A stretch of 64,000 bases of DNA from JBEGHD01 sp049334165 (GTDB taxonomy: Bacteria > Bacteroidota > Bacteroidia > Flavobacteriales_D > Sanyastnellaceae): NCBI GenBank assembly GCA_049334165.1, contig JBEGHD010000016.1; one strand, 5' to 3'. This document shows positions 8,824-18,522 of the stretch, in pieces. The notes beneath the pieces are model-generated. The model searched no databases. It had not been told where the DNA came from and saw only the letters and a list, made by a program, of their open reading frames with translations. A program made the position numbers and the translations under genes. Position 1 is the first letter of the stretch, and each line of letters begins with the position of its first letter.

Positions 8824-10353
8824 ATGGAGTCACTCAAATCATCTAAGCTTTCCAGTAGTGATCAGGACCAATTCAGTTTGCTTCCATTTGCTGTACTGGA
8901 GTTTAGCGAAGATTTGCGCTGCATTCACTACAACCATGAAGGTAAGGATAATTTTATAGGTCTCGAGGCCGATTTCCTTATAGGAAGACTCGTTACGGAG
9001 CTACCTCTTGAAGTTTCTACAAAAGATCGTTTCTTAGACCTTTTCGCAACCACTGCAAAAAGAAAGTCGACTGTTGTTTTCAATACGCTTAATGTGGAAG
9101 GAAGTGAAGTTCGAGTTCACATCAAACCATTGCTCAGTGAAGGCAAAATTTCTGGATACCTTACATTTTCCGAAATCGTAACAAAAGTTATTGAGCAGCC
9201 GGTTTTGACCAACGACATTGGAGAAATGAAACGGATGAACCAGGAGCTTTCTGAAAAGTCAAGGCTCTTCGAATCTGTTCTAAAAAATATTAGCGATGGG
9301 GTAATAGTTTCTGATTGTGACGGAAACTTCACCATTGTCAATCCTGCTGCGGAGAACATGTTTGGCTTTCGGCCACAATCTTCGGAAGCGATTATTTCGG
9401 ATGATGCAATTCATTTGGAAACCTACGACCGCACTAAGGTTTTGGGCAAAAACGAATTGCCGATTCAGAAGGCCTTGCGAGGAGAGGTCATCGATCAACA
9501 AGAGCTCATTCTGGCGACAAGTGCTTACCCCGGTGGAATTGCATTGAGCTTCACAACCCGTCTCCTCAAAGACAGCAGGGACCGTCTGGAAGGTGCTGTT
9601 CTTGTGATGAGAGATATGAGCAAAACGAGGAAGGCACAAGAAAAACTCGAAGAGGTGAACCGAAACCTCGATAGCTTTGTGCAGGCTACAGCTCACGATC
9701 TGAAGTCTCCTGTTATTAACATGAAAAATCTCTTTAGCCTCATCGAACGCACGGAAGACGAGCAGAAAAAGGAGAAGATATCGCTAAAAATCCGTGAGTC
9801 TGTAGACAAGCTCGATGATCTGCTCGGGGCCCTTATGGAAATTGTAGATGCTCAGAAAAATGAAAACATCGGCATCGACCGGCTGTCTTTCCAAAAGACG
9901 TTCGATTTCATTGTGGATTCATTGCAAGAGCAAATCGAAGAAGCGCAACCGCAGTTTGAATTGAATCTTGAGGTTTCGCACATCGTTTACAACAGAGCTT
10001 ATCTGCGAAGCATTTTTCACAATTTGCTCACTAACTCAATGAAGTACAGAAATAGAGACAAGCCACTGAAAATTAGGATTTCTACCTTTAAGAAGAATGG
10101 TTTTGTTGAGCTGGCATTTAGCGATAATGGAATAGGCATGAATCTTAAGAAAGATGGTGAAGAGTTATTCAAACCTTTCAAGAGATTGACGTCTCAGGCT
10201 CAGGGAAAGGGAATAGGCTTGAACCTCATAAAAAGTTTTGTAGAGAAAAATGGGGGAGAGGTGAAAGTTGAAAGTCAAAAAGGTCGTGGCACCACCTTCA
10301 GGTTATTTCTCAGGTCTTACCAAAAAGGCCACAAGCAAATTACATTATTTTAA
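8824..10353 (+). CDS. PAS-domain sensor histidine kinase, soluble
   Basis: 509 residues without signal peptide or membrane segment, so a cytoplasmic sensor. A degenerate PAS-like region (about 15-115) and a second, clearer PAS domain (about 145-265; SVLKNISDGVIVSDCDGNFT) precede a short coiled coil and the dimerisation/phosphoacceptor helix, H291 in ATAHDLKSPVINMKNL. The HATPase domain shows the N box (NLLTNSMKY), G1 (DNGIGMN) and G2 (GKGIGLNLIKSF) motifs. No response regulator gene is adjacent, so it is an orphan in this window. Its last codons overlap the end of csaA by 14 bp tail to tail. Confidence 0.92.
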   Translation: MESLKSSKLSSSDQDQFSLLPFAVLEFSEDLRCIHYNHEGKDNFIGLEADFLIGRLVTELPLEVSTKDRFLDLFATTAKRKSTVVFNTLNVEGSEVRVHIKPLLSEGKISGYLTFSEIVTKVIEQPVLTNDIGEMKRMNQELSEKSRLFESVLKNISDGVIVSDCDGNFTIVNPAAENMFGFRPQSSEAIISDDAIHLETYDRTKVLGKNELPIQKALRGEVIDQQELILATSAYPGGIALSFTTRLLKDSRDRLEGAVLVMRDMSKTRKAQEKLEEVNRNLDSFVQATAHDLKSPVINMKNLFSLIERTEDEQKKEKISLKIRESVDKLDDLLGALMEIVDAQKNENIGIDRLSFQKTFDFIVDSLQEQIEEAQPQFELNLEVSHIVYNRAYLRSIFHNLLTNSMKYRNRDKPLKIRISTFKKNGFVELAFSDNGIGMNLKKDGEELFKPFKRLTSQAQGKGIGLNLIKSFVEKNGGEVKVESQKGRGTTFRLFLRSYQKGHKQITLF

Positions 10354-10675
10354 GTCCGTCTTTCACAGTTCGGTTCGGTCCGAGTAGTGTCACGCCATCT
10401 TTGCCAACTGCTCCTATCACCAGACATTCCGACATAAAGTTGGCAATTTGTTTTGGTGGAAAATTCACCACAGCCACCACCTGGATACCAACCAGTTCCT
10501 TGGGTTCGTAGTGGTCGGTGATTTGAGCGCTGGTTTTCTTTGTGCCGATTTCATCGCCAAAATCTACCCAAAGTTTATAAGCTGGTTTTCGCGCTTCTTC
10601 AAAAACTTCGGCTTTTGTTACTGTTCCGATTCGCATGTCGATTTTCTCGAAATCGCTCCAGTTGATGTGTTCCAT
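10340..10675 (-). CDS. csaA: CsaA-type tRNA-binding protein
   Basis: 111 residues forming a single EMAP/tRNA-binding OB-fold domain, as in CsaA, which binds tRNA and has reported chaperone/secretion links. The start MEHINWSDFEKIDMRIGTV and the NFPPKQIANFMSE and GAVGKDGVTLLGP blocks are diagnostic. It lies 3 bp downstream of the class III aminotransferase gene and is probably its operon partner. Converges with and overlaps the histidine kinase gene over 10340-10353. Confidence 0.92.
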   Translation of the reverse strand: MEHINWSDFEKIDMRIGTVTKAEVFEEARKPAYKLWVDFGDEIGTKKTSAQITDHYEPKELVGIQVVAVVNFPPKQIANFMSECLVIGAVGKDGVTLLGPNRTVKDGLKIM

Positions 10676-10678
10676 TTT

Positions 10679-11863
10679 TTAGAGTTTGTCGAGGTTATTC
10701 CTGATAATTTTCACAGCTTTTTCTAGCTCCTCATCGGTGATGTTCAAAGGAGGTGAAAGCCTGAAGCTCGATGGCTGAGACAAAAACCAAAAACCAATCA
10801 ATCCATCATCGAGACAGAGCTTTGCAAGTTTTAGGACTGTTTCAGTCGATTTCATGTCCAGCGCAAAGAGTAACCCACGATGGCGAATTTCAGAGAATGC
10901 CTGGTGCTTCAATTTTTCGGCTAGTTCTCGTCCTTTCACTTCAGCGTTCTCCCAAAGCTTTTTCTCAGTGATCTCCTGCAGGCTGGCAAGAGCTGCTGCA
11001 CAACTCACTGGGTTGCCACCAAAAGTGGTGATGTGACCGAGCATTGGGTCGCTAGTGAGCTTTTCCATTAGCTCAGTTGACGAGACCATTCCACCGATAG
11101 GCAATCCACCGCCCATAGCCTTGGCTATAGTGAAAATGTCTGGCACTACATCGAACTGCTCAAATGCGAACAGCGATCCTGTGCGCCCGAATCCCGTTTG
11201 AATTTCGTCCAAAATCATGAGGGCTCCAACTTCGTTGCATCGCTGGCGAACAGCCTTCAAATAATTTATTGAAGGAATCCGAACTCCGGCATCGCCCTGG
11301 ATGGTTTCCAAAACCACACACGCAGTTCTCTCGTCAATCTTATCGAGGTGCTCGAGATTATTGAATTCAATGAAGTGAACATCGGGTAGGAGCGGACGAA
11401 AAGCCGATTTCTTCGTTTCGTTGCCTGAAATGCTGAGTGAACCGTGAGTGCTGCCGTGATAAGACTTCAGGCAGGAGACAATTTTGGTTCTACCGGTTGC
11501 GCGCTTTGCCAGTTTGAGTGCGGCTTCATTGGCTTCAGTTCCGGAGTTCACGTAGTAAATGCAATCGAGCGGTTGGGGTAGGTGATCCGTTAGCAGTCGC
11601 GCAAATCCATCTGCGCTTTCACTTGCGTATTCTCCATAAACCATGGTGTGCATGTGCTTGTCGACCTGATTTTTTATGGCTTCTACAACCCGCGGATGGC
11701 TGTGTCCGAGGTTGCTGACTGCCACTCCCGAGATCATGTCCATGTAAGACTTACCCGATTTATCGTAAAGGTAAATACCCTCTGCTCGCTCGATGTCGAG
11801 AGCAAAGGGAAATGGCGTGGTTTGCGCCTGGTTTCGGTCGAAGAAAAAACGCGAAGGTTTCAT
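10679..11863 (-). CDS. Class III aminotransferase (acetylornithine/ornithine aminotransferase-like)
   Basis: PLP-dependent fold type I enzyme, 394 residues, the usual length of ArgD/RocD. Seen: YYVNSGTEANEAALKLAKR (substrate/PLP phosphate region), YHGSTHG, the LILDEIQTGFGRTG aspartate motif and the PLP lysine in FTIAKAMGGGLPIGG, then THTTFGGNP-like HITTFGGNPVSC. The substrate could be acetylornithine, ornithine or a gamma-amino acid; no arg genes are nearby to decide. First gene of a two-gene unit with csaA. Confidence 0.88.
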   Translation of the reverse strand: MKPSRFFFDRNQAQTTPFPFALDIERAEGIYLYDKSGKSYMDMISGVAVSNLGHSHPRVVEAIKNQVDKHMHTMVYGEYASESADGFARLLTDHLPQPLDCIYYVNSGTEANEAALKLAKRATGRTKIVSCLKSYHGSTHGSLSISGNETKKSAFRPLLPDVHFIEFNNLEHLDKIDERTACVVLETIQGDAGVRIPSINYLKAVRQRCNEVGALMILDEIQTGFGRTGSLFAFEQFDVVPDIFTIAKAMGGGLPIGGMVSSTELMEKLTSDPMLGHITTFGGNPVSCAAALASLQEITEKKLWENAEVKGRELAEKLKHQAFSEIRHRGLLFALDMKSTETVLKLAKLCLDDGLIGFWFLSQPSSFRLSPPLNITDEELEKAVKIIRNNLDKL

Positions 11864-11971
11864 GATGGCAAAAATAATTGAATCAGCTAGCTTGTCTCTA
11901 CTGAATTTGAGAAGGAGTCAACTAATTTCTATTTTTCTTGTTTTGAGAGATTAAACAGAATCTGAAAATCT

Positions 11972-13282
11972 ATGTCTTCTCTTTCCAGTTCCGCCCAGCG
12001 GTGGTTGCTCGTCTTGTTTTTGGTTCCACTCATTCTGGCAGCGGCCTATTCTTCCTGGAGAGTGTACGATGCCTCCACCACAAGGGCAAACATCAAGGAT
12101 GATTTTAGCGAAGTAAATGGAATTCAAAATGGAATTCTTTCAGTAGAGAGCTGGAAGGAGGAAATCAAGTCGATCATTGCCGGACAAATTGAAAGCTTCG
12201 AGCTTACAAAAGAGCAAGACAGCATTTTGCAAAGGCAAATCAGCGATGTGCTGGTTACGGTGATTGAGAAGGGGGATAGCGTAGTTCAGGCAAATGACGA
12301 CACTTTTAAGAAGAAGCTCCGCAAAATCGGCTACAACATGGTGGTCGACAAAGAAAACCTCAAGTCGAAAGTTCCCGAATTCAGCCGATCGATAGTTAAT
12401 GAGCTGACCAAAGAAAAGAGCAAGGAACGACTTCGAAAAATTGCTACTCAAAAACTGGAAGAGTTTGCCGAGCAAACGCAGGAAGCTGAAGTTTCGAGCG
12501 AAATTGATCAGATTGTCGAAAAGTACGACATGGCAGATGAAGCCAGTTTCAACAAGTTCGCGAAGCAAGAAACGGACAAACTCGAAGTTATAGCTTACCG
12601 CTTCACGTTCATCGTAATCGGAATTGTTTTTCTATTTCTCATTCCCTGGATTTTGCTTTACAGAAAAAAACTCAAGTACCTCCGGAAGCCGCTCTTCATC
12701 CTCTCTGTAATTTTGGCATTTGTGGTTTTGATGGCTGGGTTGATGTGCTCCATGATTGAGATTGATGCGCGAATCGCAAAACTTGAATTTATTCTGTTAG
12801 GCGAGAAAGTAACCTTCAACGATCAAATTCTCTTTTACCGAAGCAAGAGCATTTTGCAAGTGGTGCAAGTCCTTTTACAAACCAAAAAGTTCGACTCGAT
12901 TTTGGTTGGTGGATTAATCCTCGCTTTCAGCGTGCTGCTTCCAATGTCTAAGTTAATCTCGACAGAAATTTACCTACTGGGCAACAACAAGCTCAGGAAA
13001 AATAAGCTCGTCTATTGGCTTTCTATGAAATCCGGTAAGTGGTCGATGGCCGATGTGATGGTTGTGGCGATCTTTATGGCTTATGTCGGTTTCAATGGAA
13101 TTTTGGACAATCAGCTGGAAATCTTTAATACCTCCTACGAATCTGTGAATTCGATAGCGACCAACCTGACATCCCTTCAGCCTGGTTTTATTTTGTTTCT
13201 CGCCTTTGTACTCTTCAGTTTGTTGCTCTCACACTTGCTTAAGTGGATCACACCAAAGCTCGCAGATCCATTCGATAAGTAA
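11972..13282 (+). CDS. PqiA-like (paraquat-inducible protein A family) inner-membrane protein
   Basis: 436-residue membrane protein. One N-terminal membrane segment (LVLFLVPLILAAAY) is followed by a large, charged, mostly helical/coiled-coil periplasmic part (about 35-205), then four further membrane segments. The C-terminal half resembles the PqiA domain: LLPMSKLISTEIYLLG and KWSMADVMVVAIFMAYVG are the recognisable blocks. In PqiA systems these proteins work with MCE-domain lipid transporters; no MCE gene is here. The coiled-coil insertion is longer than in canonical PqiA. Substrate unknown. Confidence 0.75.
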   Translation: MSSLSSSAQRWLLVLFLVPLILAAAYSSWRVYDASTTRANIKDDFSEVNGIQNGILSVESWKEEIKSIIAGQIESFELTKEQDSILQRQISDVLVTVIEKGDSVVQANDDTFKKKLRKIGYNMVVDKENLKSKVPEFSRSIVNELTKEKSKERLRKIATQKLEEFAEQTQEAEVSSEIDQIVEKYDMADEASFNKFAKQETDKLEVIAYRFTFIVIGIVFLFLIPWILLYRKKLKYLRKPLFILSVILAFVVLMAGLMCSMIEIDARIAKLEFILLGEKVTFNDQILFYRSKSILQVVQVLLQTKKFDSILVGGLILAFSVLLPMSKLISTEIYLLGNNKLRKNKLVYWLSMKSGKWSMADVMVVAIFMAYVGFNGILDNQLEIFNTSYESVNSIATNLTSLQPGFILFLAFVLFSLLLSHLLKWITPKLADPFDK

Positions 13283-13294
13283 TTAAGTCCCGGT

Positions 13295-15286
13295 TTATCG
13301 AACGACAGTGATAATTCCCGATTGAGTTTGAAGGTCGATATCGGAATCGCTGGATGACTCGCCCCATTTGTAAGTGACGCGATAGTTGTAAACGTCAGGC
13401 TTAACGAAGTATCGACTTTCAGTGCCACCTTCCCACACTTGCTCAGGGTCGGTAGACTCAAAGATTAGTTTTCCCCAGCGATCGTAAATTCTCAAGTGAA
13501 ACTCGCTGACCGGACAAGAAGCTACTGTTTTAAAAACATCATTTAGATTATCGCCATCGGGAGTGATTGCGGTCGGTACAAAAAGCTCGCACGGACAGTC
13601 ATCGTCCAGGGCAATGTAAGATCGATTTATCTCAAAATCATACGTGAGTTCGCACCCGGCCTGGTCAGCCATGTGAAGCGAATAAGCGCCAACAGATAGT
13701 CCTTCGTAAATTCCCTGTGGCTGTGGATCGCCATCGTTCAAGGTGTATTCTACAGGTGGTTCAGCTCCCAGAACGGTCACTGCAATAGCACCGTTATCAA
13801 ACCAGGGGCAGTTCACCGGCTTCAGTTTGTCGATACGCAAGTCGAGATCACTTTCGTTTTCTACAGTCGTTTCTACGATTCCAGAACAGCCTGCAGAGTT
13901 TCTCACAGAAACTGTGTAATCGCCAGAAGGGAGATGGTCAAAGATCGGAATGTCCTGCCAGTCCGTTACTCCTTCGAGTTTGTATTGAAAAGCTCCTGCT
14001 TCATCCACCATCACTTCGATGTAGCCGGTTGTGTCGCTACAGTATTCGCCTTCGACACTCACGAGAGAAACGTCAGCAGCTTCTTGTGTGATTTCAATAG
14101 TTGTAGCAAAATCGCATTCCTCTTCGTCAATCACATAAACATCATAAGAGCCAGCACTCAGATTCTCGAAGGATCCATTACCTTGACTGTTGGCTCCACC
14201 GGCAATGGAGAAAGAGTAGGGCTCGGTGCCACCTGCCGCTTCGATAGTAATTGATCCGTCATTGCCTGGACAGCTTTCGTTGCTGAAATCGGTTGTCACT
14301 TCAAAGTCGTTGCAAGCAGCTTCCTGGCAGGTAGTCACGGAGTTGTTTAGCAAGTTTTCAAGATTCGTATTCACGTAAGCTTCCATTCGGTCAACCTGGC
14401 CCTCGGTGAACATGAAAAGGCACTGGTCATCGCAGTACTCCATGTAAGTAGGCCAAAGGACCGGGTCGCTGCAATTCACAAATTCGTCTTCGGGGCAGCC
14501 GTAAGTTGCTTCATCCGTCACTGGAGTGTCAGCTACTTCATCGGTGCTGGCACAGCCGCCACCGCCCCAGGGATGCTCGAGGAGTAGGTAGTGACCAACT
14601 TCGTGCGTCATGGTTCTACCCAGGTTGTAAGTTGGATTAATATTGTTTCCATCGCAGCTAATAGAACTGAAAGCGGTCAGGGTGCAAACCACACCATCGC
14701 CATTACCACTTCCACCAAGGGGAGAGTAGCCAAGTGTTCCACCGCCCACTTCGCGAACCCAAAAATTCAGGTATCCGCTCCAGGCCGGATCGTTGTCACC
14801 ATCAGTTTCATTGATTGTCACCGCGTAGTCTCCATCAGAAAGGCCAAAGCCATCAGGGTGATTCAGTGTTGCAAGGCAAAACTGGATGCACGATTCTTTA
14901 TTAGAAACTGAGGGCCAAACCTGAGGTTGAAGTCCTTCCCAGTTGCCAATGTCGTCATTGGTGGCAGCAAAGTCGGCATTTAGCCTTGCCACCTGATCGA
15001 GAGCCATATCTATAGCGCAATCTTCACTGAGTCCGACATCCTGGAAGTGAACTGCTACAGGGATGAGTAGTACTTCATCGCAGTCGGAGCGCTCGTTACC
15101 CTGTTGATCCAGGTAGTTTCTAACAGATTCAATTTTCGCCTGGAATTGCTCAGCATAGTCAGGGTTTTGCATTTGCTCTGCATGGTATTCATCCGTGCTG
15201 CATCGTACAATTTCCGGTTCTTCCTGACTTAGTGCCAGACTGATATTAAGAAAGAGGAGTAGAGATGTGAGAAAAAAAGGTTTCAT
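13295..15286 (-). CDS. Secreted M43 (pappalysin-like) metalloprotease with T9SS type B sorting domain
   Basis: 663 residues when started at the ATG at 15286, which gives a signal peptide (FFLTSLLLFLNISLALSQ); the longer frame upstream lacks one. The zinc site HEVGHYLLLEH (H228, H232, H238) and the Met-turn YMEYCDDQCLFMFTEGQV (M282) define the pappalysin/cytophagalysin M43 family. Three SprB-like beta repeats follow (about 325-560; GNDGSITIEAAGGTEPYSFS), then the gliding-motility C-terminal domain FVPTAITPDGDNLNDVF...YDRWGKLIFES (about 568-663), the type B signal for T9SS secretion. No PorP/SprF partner is adjacent. Converges on the PqiA-like gene with a 12-bp gap. Confidence 0.9.
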   Translation of the reverse strand: MKPFFLTSLLLFLNISLALSQEEPEIVRCSTDEYHAEQMQNPDYAEQFQAKIESVRNYLDQQGNERSDCDEVLLIPVAVHFQDVGLSEDCAIDMALDQVARLNADFAATNDDIGNWEGLQPQVWPSVSNKESCIQFCLATLNHPDGFGLSDGDYAVTINETDGDNDPAWSGYLNFWVREVGGGTLGYSPLGGSGNGDGVVCTLTAFSSISCDGNNINPTYNLGRTMTHEVGHYLLLEHPWGGGGCASTDEVADTPVTDEATYGCPEDEFVNCSDPVLWPTYMEYCDDQCLFMFTEGQVDRMEAYVNTNLENLLNNSVTTCQEAACNDFEVTTDFSNESCPGNDGSITIEAAGGTEPYSFSIAGGANSQGNGSFENLSAGSYDVYVIDEEECDFATTIEITQEAADVSLVSVEGEYCSDTTGYIEVMVDEAGAFQYKLEGVTDWQDIPIFDHLPSGDYTVSVRNSAGCSGIVETTVENESDLDLRIDKLKPVNCPWFDNGAIAVTVLGAEPPVEYTLNDGDPQPQGIYEGLSVGAYSLHMADQAGCELTYDFEINRSYIALDDDCPCELFVPTAITPDGDNLNDVFKTVASCPVSEFHLRIYDRWGKLIFESTDPEQVWEGGTESRYFVKPDVYNYRVTYKWGESSSDSDIDLQTQSGIITVVR

Positions 15287-15400
15287 CTTGTAGGTTTGGA
15301 ATGCAAAAATGCAAAGTTCTTTCCCAGTTCTAAAACATTCATCACAGAAATACTGCAATTGCATTAATCTTAAAATTTCAAGATTAGAATTGTTCAAAGC

Positions 15401-15431
15401 AAAAAAAAGAGGGGCGTCAACCCCTCTTTTT
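15401..15431 (-). terminator. Rho-independent terminator
   Basis: Perfect 10-bp inverted repeat AAAAGAGGGG / CCCCTCTTTT with a 6-nt loop (15405-15430); read on the minus strand the second arm runs into eight Ts. It lies 30 bp after the stop of the Ig-like T9SS gene and before the start of the M43 protease gene, so the two are separate transcription units. Confidence 0.9.
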
Positions 15432-15459
15432 ATTGAACCTAAATTATCTAACACATAAT

Positions 15460-18420
15460 CTACTGCTTGAGCACTTTTCTGGAAAGCACCACTCCTTCTA
15501 CCGTTTGTATCTCGATGAAATACAAACCATTTTCCATTCCTGCCAATGAGAACGTTCCGTTACTCCTTGTTTGGTATGATTCAACGACTTTTCCAGAAAT
15601 GTCCATTATTTTCACCTTCTCAATCGATGAACTCTCAATTCCATCTATCTGAAAAACTGCACTCGTTGGATTCGGGAAAATCTTGAGGTTCGCTTCGTAG
15701 TATTCTTCAACAGACTCTACTATCCATTCGAACGGTGGTGAAACTACGGTACATGGCTCAGGGTTGGTGACTTCCACTGTGTAAGTTCCATCGGCCATAT
15801 CATCTTTGTAGAGCAACCAGGGTGTGTCTTCCGGGGCCTCAATTGGTTCACCATCCAGATACCACTGATAGGTATAGAACCCCTCTTGTGGAAGGGCATA
15901 AATTAAAGTCTCTTCTTCGACAATTTGCGCTTCCAGAATTGTAACTATGGGCCCAACCCCAGACGACATTCCAAAATCAGGACACTCTTCTCTGTATACG
16001 CTTACCACGTACTGTCCTGGTTCTGTGGCGTAAAGTGAATCGTTGTTCTCTCCTTCGATTAAGGTTCCGTTGAGAAACCATTCTACATTAGCATAGTTTC
16101 CAGGGAAAGAAACGTGAATAAGAGTAGAATCACCTGCTCCGCAAAGCTCAGAGTTGTTGTAAGAGGTAATGGTCGGTGGTGCAAATACCCAGGTGTCCAA
16201 CAAAATTGGATCTGATACACCCACACAACCGGAAGAGTCAACAATGGCTGTATACCAATCAGCGCCTGTAGCGGTCACATCAGTGCTCGCTCCGTTTTCA
16301 CCTTCGATAGCATCTCCGATTTGAAAGTCATCATCTCCGGCATAAAATTCATGGTGCCATGAGTAAGAGTCGTATCCTTCGGGAACAGAAAGGGTGACAG
16401 GTTCACCAACACAGTAGAGGTAAGAGGCAATAGAATCCCAGGGTGCAACATTCCATCCGTTAACGCCATAGTTTGGTTCGGCTGTTATGTCCGGATTTAC
16501 TCTGGGGCGAATATCAATGATGTTACTTGTGAGCTTGATACCATTTGGGCAAGTGTAGTGTCGTGCTTTCACCTGGTAAGAGTTAAACTCTGTGACTTCT
16601 TGAGAACTGCTGCTTCCTGCACCTATAAGCGGAGAAAACAGCTCCTCATAGCCCTGGTTTCCTATTTCTATGGTTTCTTCGAACCACTGAATACTGTTCC
16701 AGTTTTCTCCTGCTGACATAACAAGCTCAGCAGTGTCGCCCATGCAAAGTTGTGCATTGTCGGTGTAAATGCTGAGGTTGCGTTCTGTGTAATCCTGAAT
16801 TTCGATCGGGCTGCTCATGATGAAAACGTTATCGCAAGCATCTAGCTCTCCTTCAACTGCATAAACTCCGATTTCTGAAGTTGAATAGGTGGTTTCAGTG
16901 GCGCCTTCAATGATTTCGAATTCACCGTCAACTTCCACAAACCACTGAAAACTGTTGTAATCCCCTTGAGCCCAACTCGGTACTTCCATCTCTGCTATGC
17001 TATCTACACAGAGGAATTGATCTTCCCAATTGACTAGGTTGGCAGACAGGTTTGCGTCAGCTGCGGCATTAAACATCGAAGTCGAGCTTGATGAGCATCC
17101 TTCGAAGGTTGCTACAACTGTCACTCGCACCTGCTCCTCAAAATTGAATGTAAGAGTGTTTCCATCGAATTCAACTATGTCATCTTCTGTGTAGTCAAAT
17201 TCGGTGTGCATGTACCATGTGTAGTCATAACCTTCATCGGCCAGGGTGACATTTATTTCATCACCAACGCAACTTTGAAAGTCGGCATCGGAAATCAGGT
17301 TAGGCTGAGTTACCTCAAAGAAATCTACCTCTTGCGGTTCAGATTCGATAGTGATCTCTGGCCAGCCTACAGGAGTCACCTGTACGGTATAGTCTCCTTC
17401 TTGCCAGGCTTGCGCAATAGTGTAAGTAGGATTTGTATAGAATGCATCCATTCCATTATTGAACCAGGCATAACTTCCGTAAACCTCGTCCGTGGAAAGT
17501 GTTACTTCCTGACCTTCGCAAACATTGCCAAATTCATTTACTTCCTGATCGATGTGCACTTGCGGAGTGGTAAAAGCTGATTCCGAAACCGGGCGTGCTT
17601 CTGTCTGAACAGTGCAGCCATTTAATGTAGCCTCTGCTGCGTAATACACAATGTCAGAAGTAATATTAACGGTTGTTGATGAAGCCGTTTCACCATCAAT
17701 ATCGGATAGGTTTGAAGCATCAGGTCCTGAAAGCCATTGATAACTGTCAAAACCGCCAGTGGCATCAATTTCCAATTGGCTGGAACCTGATGTGTAAGAA
17801 CCGCTTATGGAGATTTCAGCATCGATAACATTGAGGGTGTTAGAAAAAATGAATTCCCCATCCTGTTCGACTTCGACCTTGTAAGCTCCAGATTCAGTAG
17901 CTGAGTACGAGTTTTCTGTTGCTCCTTCAATGGCTTCACCATCGAGATACCACTGATAACTATCGTAGGTGTCTTCAGCTGACAGTAACTCTATCCCAGA
18001 GCCATCAGGGCACACAATTCCATCTTCATAGCTGATAGTTACACCAGAGGCGATCTCAATATGATAAACCTCCGAATAAGCCCAGCTGCCAAAAAACATT
18101 TGGAAGAATCCTGCCCAGACCCACATCTCTTCGTTGGCTGTGACGGTGAAGTTGTACGTGCCATCACCATTGTCAACAACATTGCTGTATTCAGACCATT
18201 CTGGGTCTGTTCCAAAGTCGGGCAAGACAGGCTCTTCATCGTGAGTGAAGTAGGAGGTAGGCGGATCGCTGTACCAATCCCACTGAAAAGTAATTTCAGT
18301 GCCGGGCGCAACTTCGTATGGCGCAGAAAGTCCCTCTGGAGAAACAATTGTCAGGTCTTGACTCATTGCTACTAATGCAATGAAACATGTCAAAAACGAC
18401 AGAGTAATTTTTCTTCTCAT
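15460..18420 (-). CDS. Secreted Ig-like repeat protein with T9SS type A sorting domain
   Basis: 986 residues. Signal peptide (MRRKITLSFLTCFIALVAMS), then roughly ten Ig/PKD-like modules with the recurrent phrase YQWYLDGE-x-IEGAT...YSATESGAYKVEV, typical of Bacteroidota surface or secreted adhesin-like proteins. The C-terminus has the type A sorting domain: LKIFPNPTSAVFQIDG ... NGLYFIEIQT ... VLSRKVLKQ. No enzymatic domain is seen. The nearest upstream gene is the TPR-HTH regulator on the same strand, 313 bp away, with a repeat array between them that could control this gene. Confidence 0.88.
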   Translation of the reverse strand: MRRKITLSFLTCFIALVAMSQDLTIVSPEGLSAPYEVAPGTEITFQWDWYSDPPTSYFTHDEEPVLPDFGTDPEWSEYSNVVDNGDGTYNFTVTANEEMWVWAGFFQMFFGSWAYSEVYHIEIASGVTISYEDGIVCPDGSGIELLSAEDTYDSYQWYLDGEAIEGATENSYSATESGAYKVEVEQDGEFIFSNTLNVIDAEISISGSYTSGSSQLEIDATGGFDSYQWLSGPDASNLSDIDGETASSTTVNITSDIVYYAAEATLNGCTVQTEARPVSESAFTTPQVHIDQEVNEFGNVCEGQEVTLSTDEVYGSYAWFNNGMDAFYTNPTYTIAQAWQEGDYTVQVTPVGWPEITIESEPQEVDFFEVTQPNLISDADFQSCVGDEINVTLADEGYDYTWYMHTEFDYTEDDIVEFDGNTLTFNFEEQVRVTVVATFEGCSSSSTSMFNAAADANLSANLVNWEDQFLCVDSIAEMEVPSWAQGDYNSFQWFVEVDGEFEIIEGATETTYSTSEIGVYAVEGELDACDNVFIMSSPIEIQDYTERNLSIYTDNAQLCMGDTAELVMSAGENWNSIQWFEETIEIGNQGYEELFSPLIGAGSSSSQEVTEFNSYQVKARHYTCPNGIKLTSNIIDIRPRVNPDITAEPNYGVNGWNVAPWDSIASYLYCVGEPVTLSVPEGYDSYSWHHEFYAGDDDFQIGDAIEGENGASTDVTATGADWYTAIVDSSGCVGVSDPILLDTWVFAPPTITSYNNSELCGAGDSTLIHVSFPGNYANVEWFLNGTLIEGENNDSLYATEPGQYVVSVYREECPDFGMSSGVGPIVTILEAQIVEEETLIYALPQEGFYTYQWYLDGEPIEAPEDTPWLLYKDDMADGTYTVEVTNPEPCTVVSPPFEWIVESVEEYYEANLKIFPNPTSAVFQIDGIESSSIEKVKIMDISGKVVESYQTRSNGTFSLAGMENGLYFIEIQTVEGVVLSRKVLKQ

Positions 18421-18449
18421 AATACTTTTGGTTTAAAAATTATTTAGAA

Positions 18450-18467
18450 GCTCCATTTTTTTGGAGC
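18450..18467 (-). promoter_or_regulatory. Small hairpin in the 5' leader
   Basis: GCTCCA / TGGAGC (6 bp, perfect) around a loop of six identical bases, 30 nt before the start codon of the Ig-like T9SS gene. In the minus-strand RNA the loop is A6. It might affect translation or RNA stability; there is no U-run after it, so it is not a terminator for this strand. Confidence 0.3.
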
Positions 18468-18522
18468 CCGTTTTAAGACTCTGCAAGCTATTAAGAGGTT
18501 GAATAAATAAATGTTAATCACC

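Noticed and set aside
15287..15454. N-terminal extension of the M43 protease frame
   Set aside because: The extension is not signal-like and runs into the terminator hairpin of the upstream gene; ATG 15286 starts a signal peptide.
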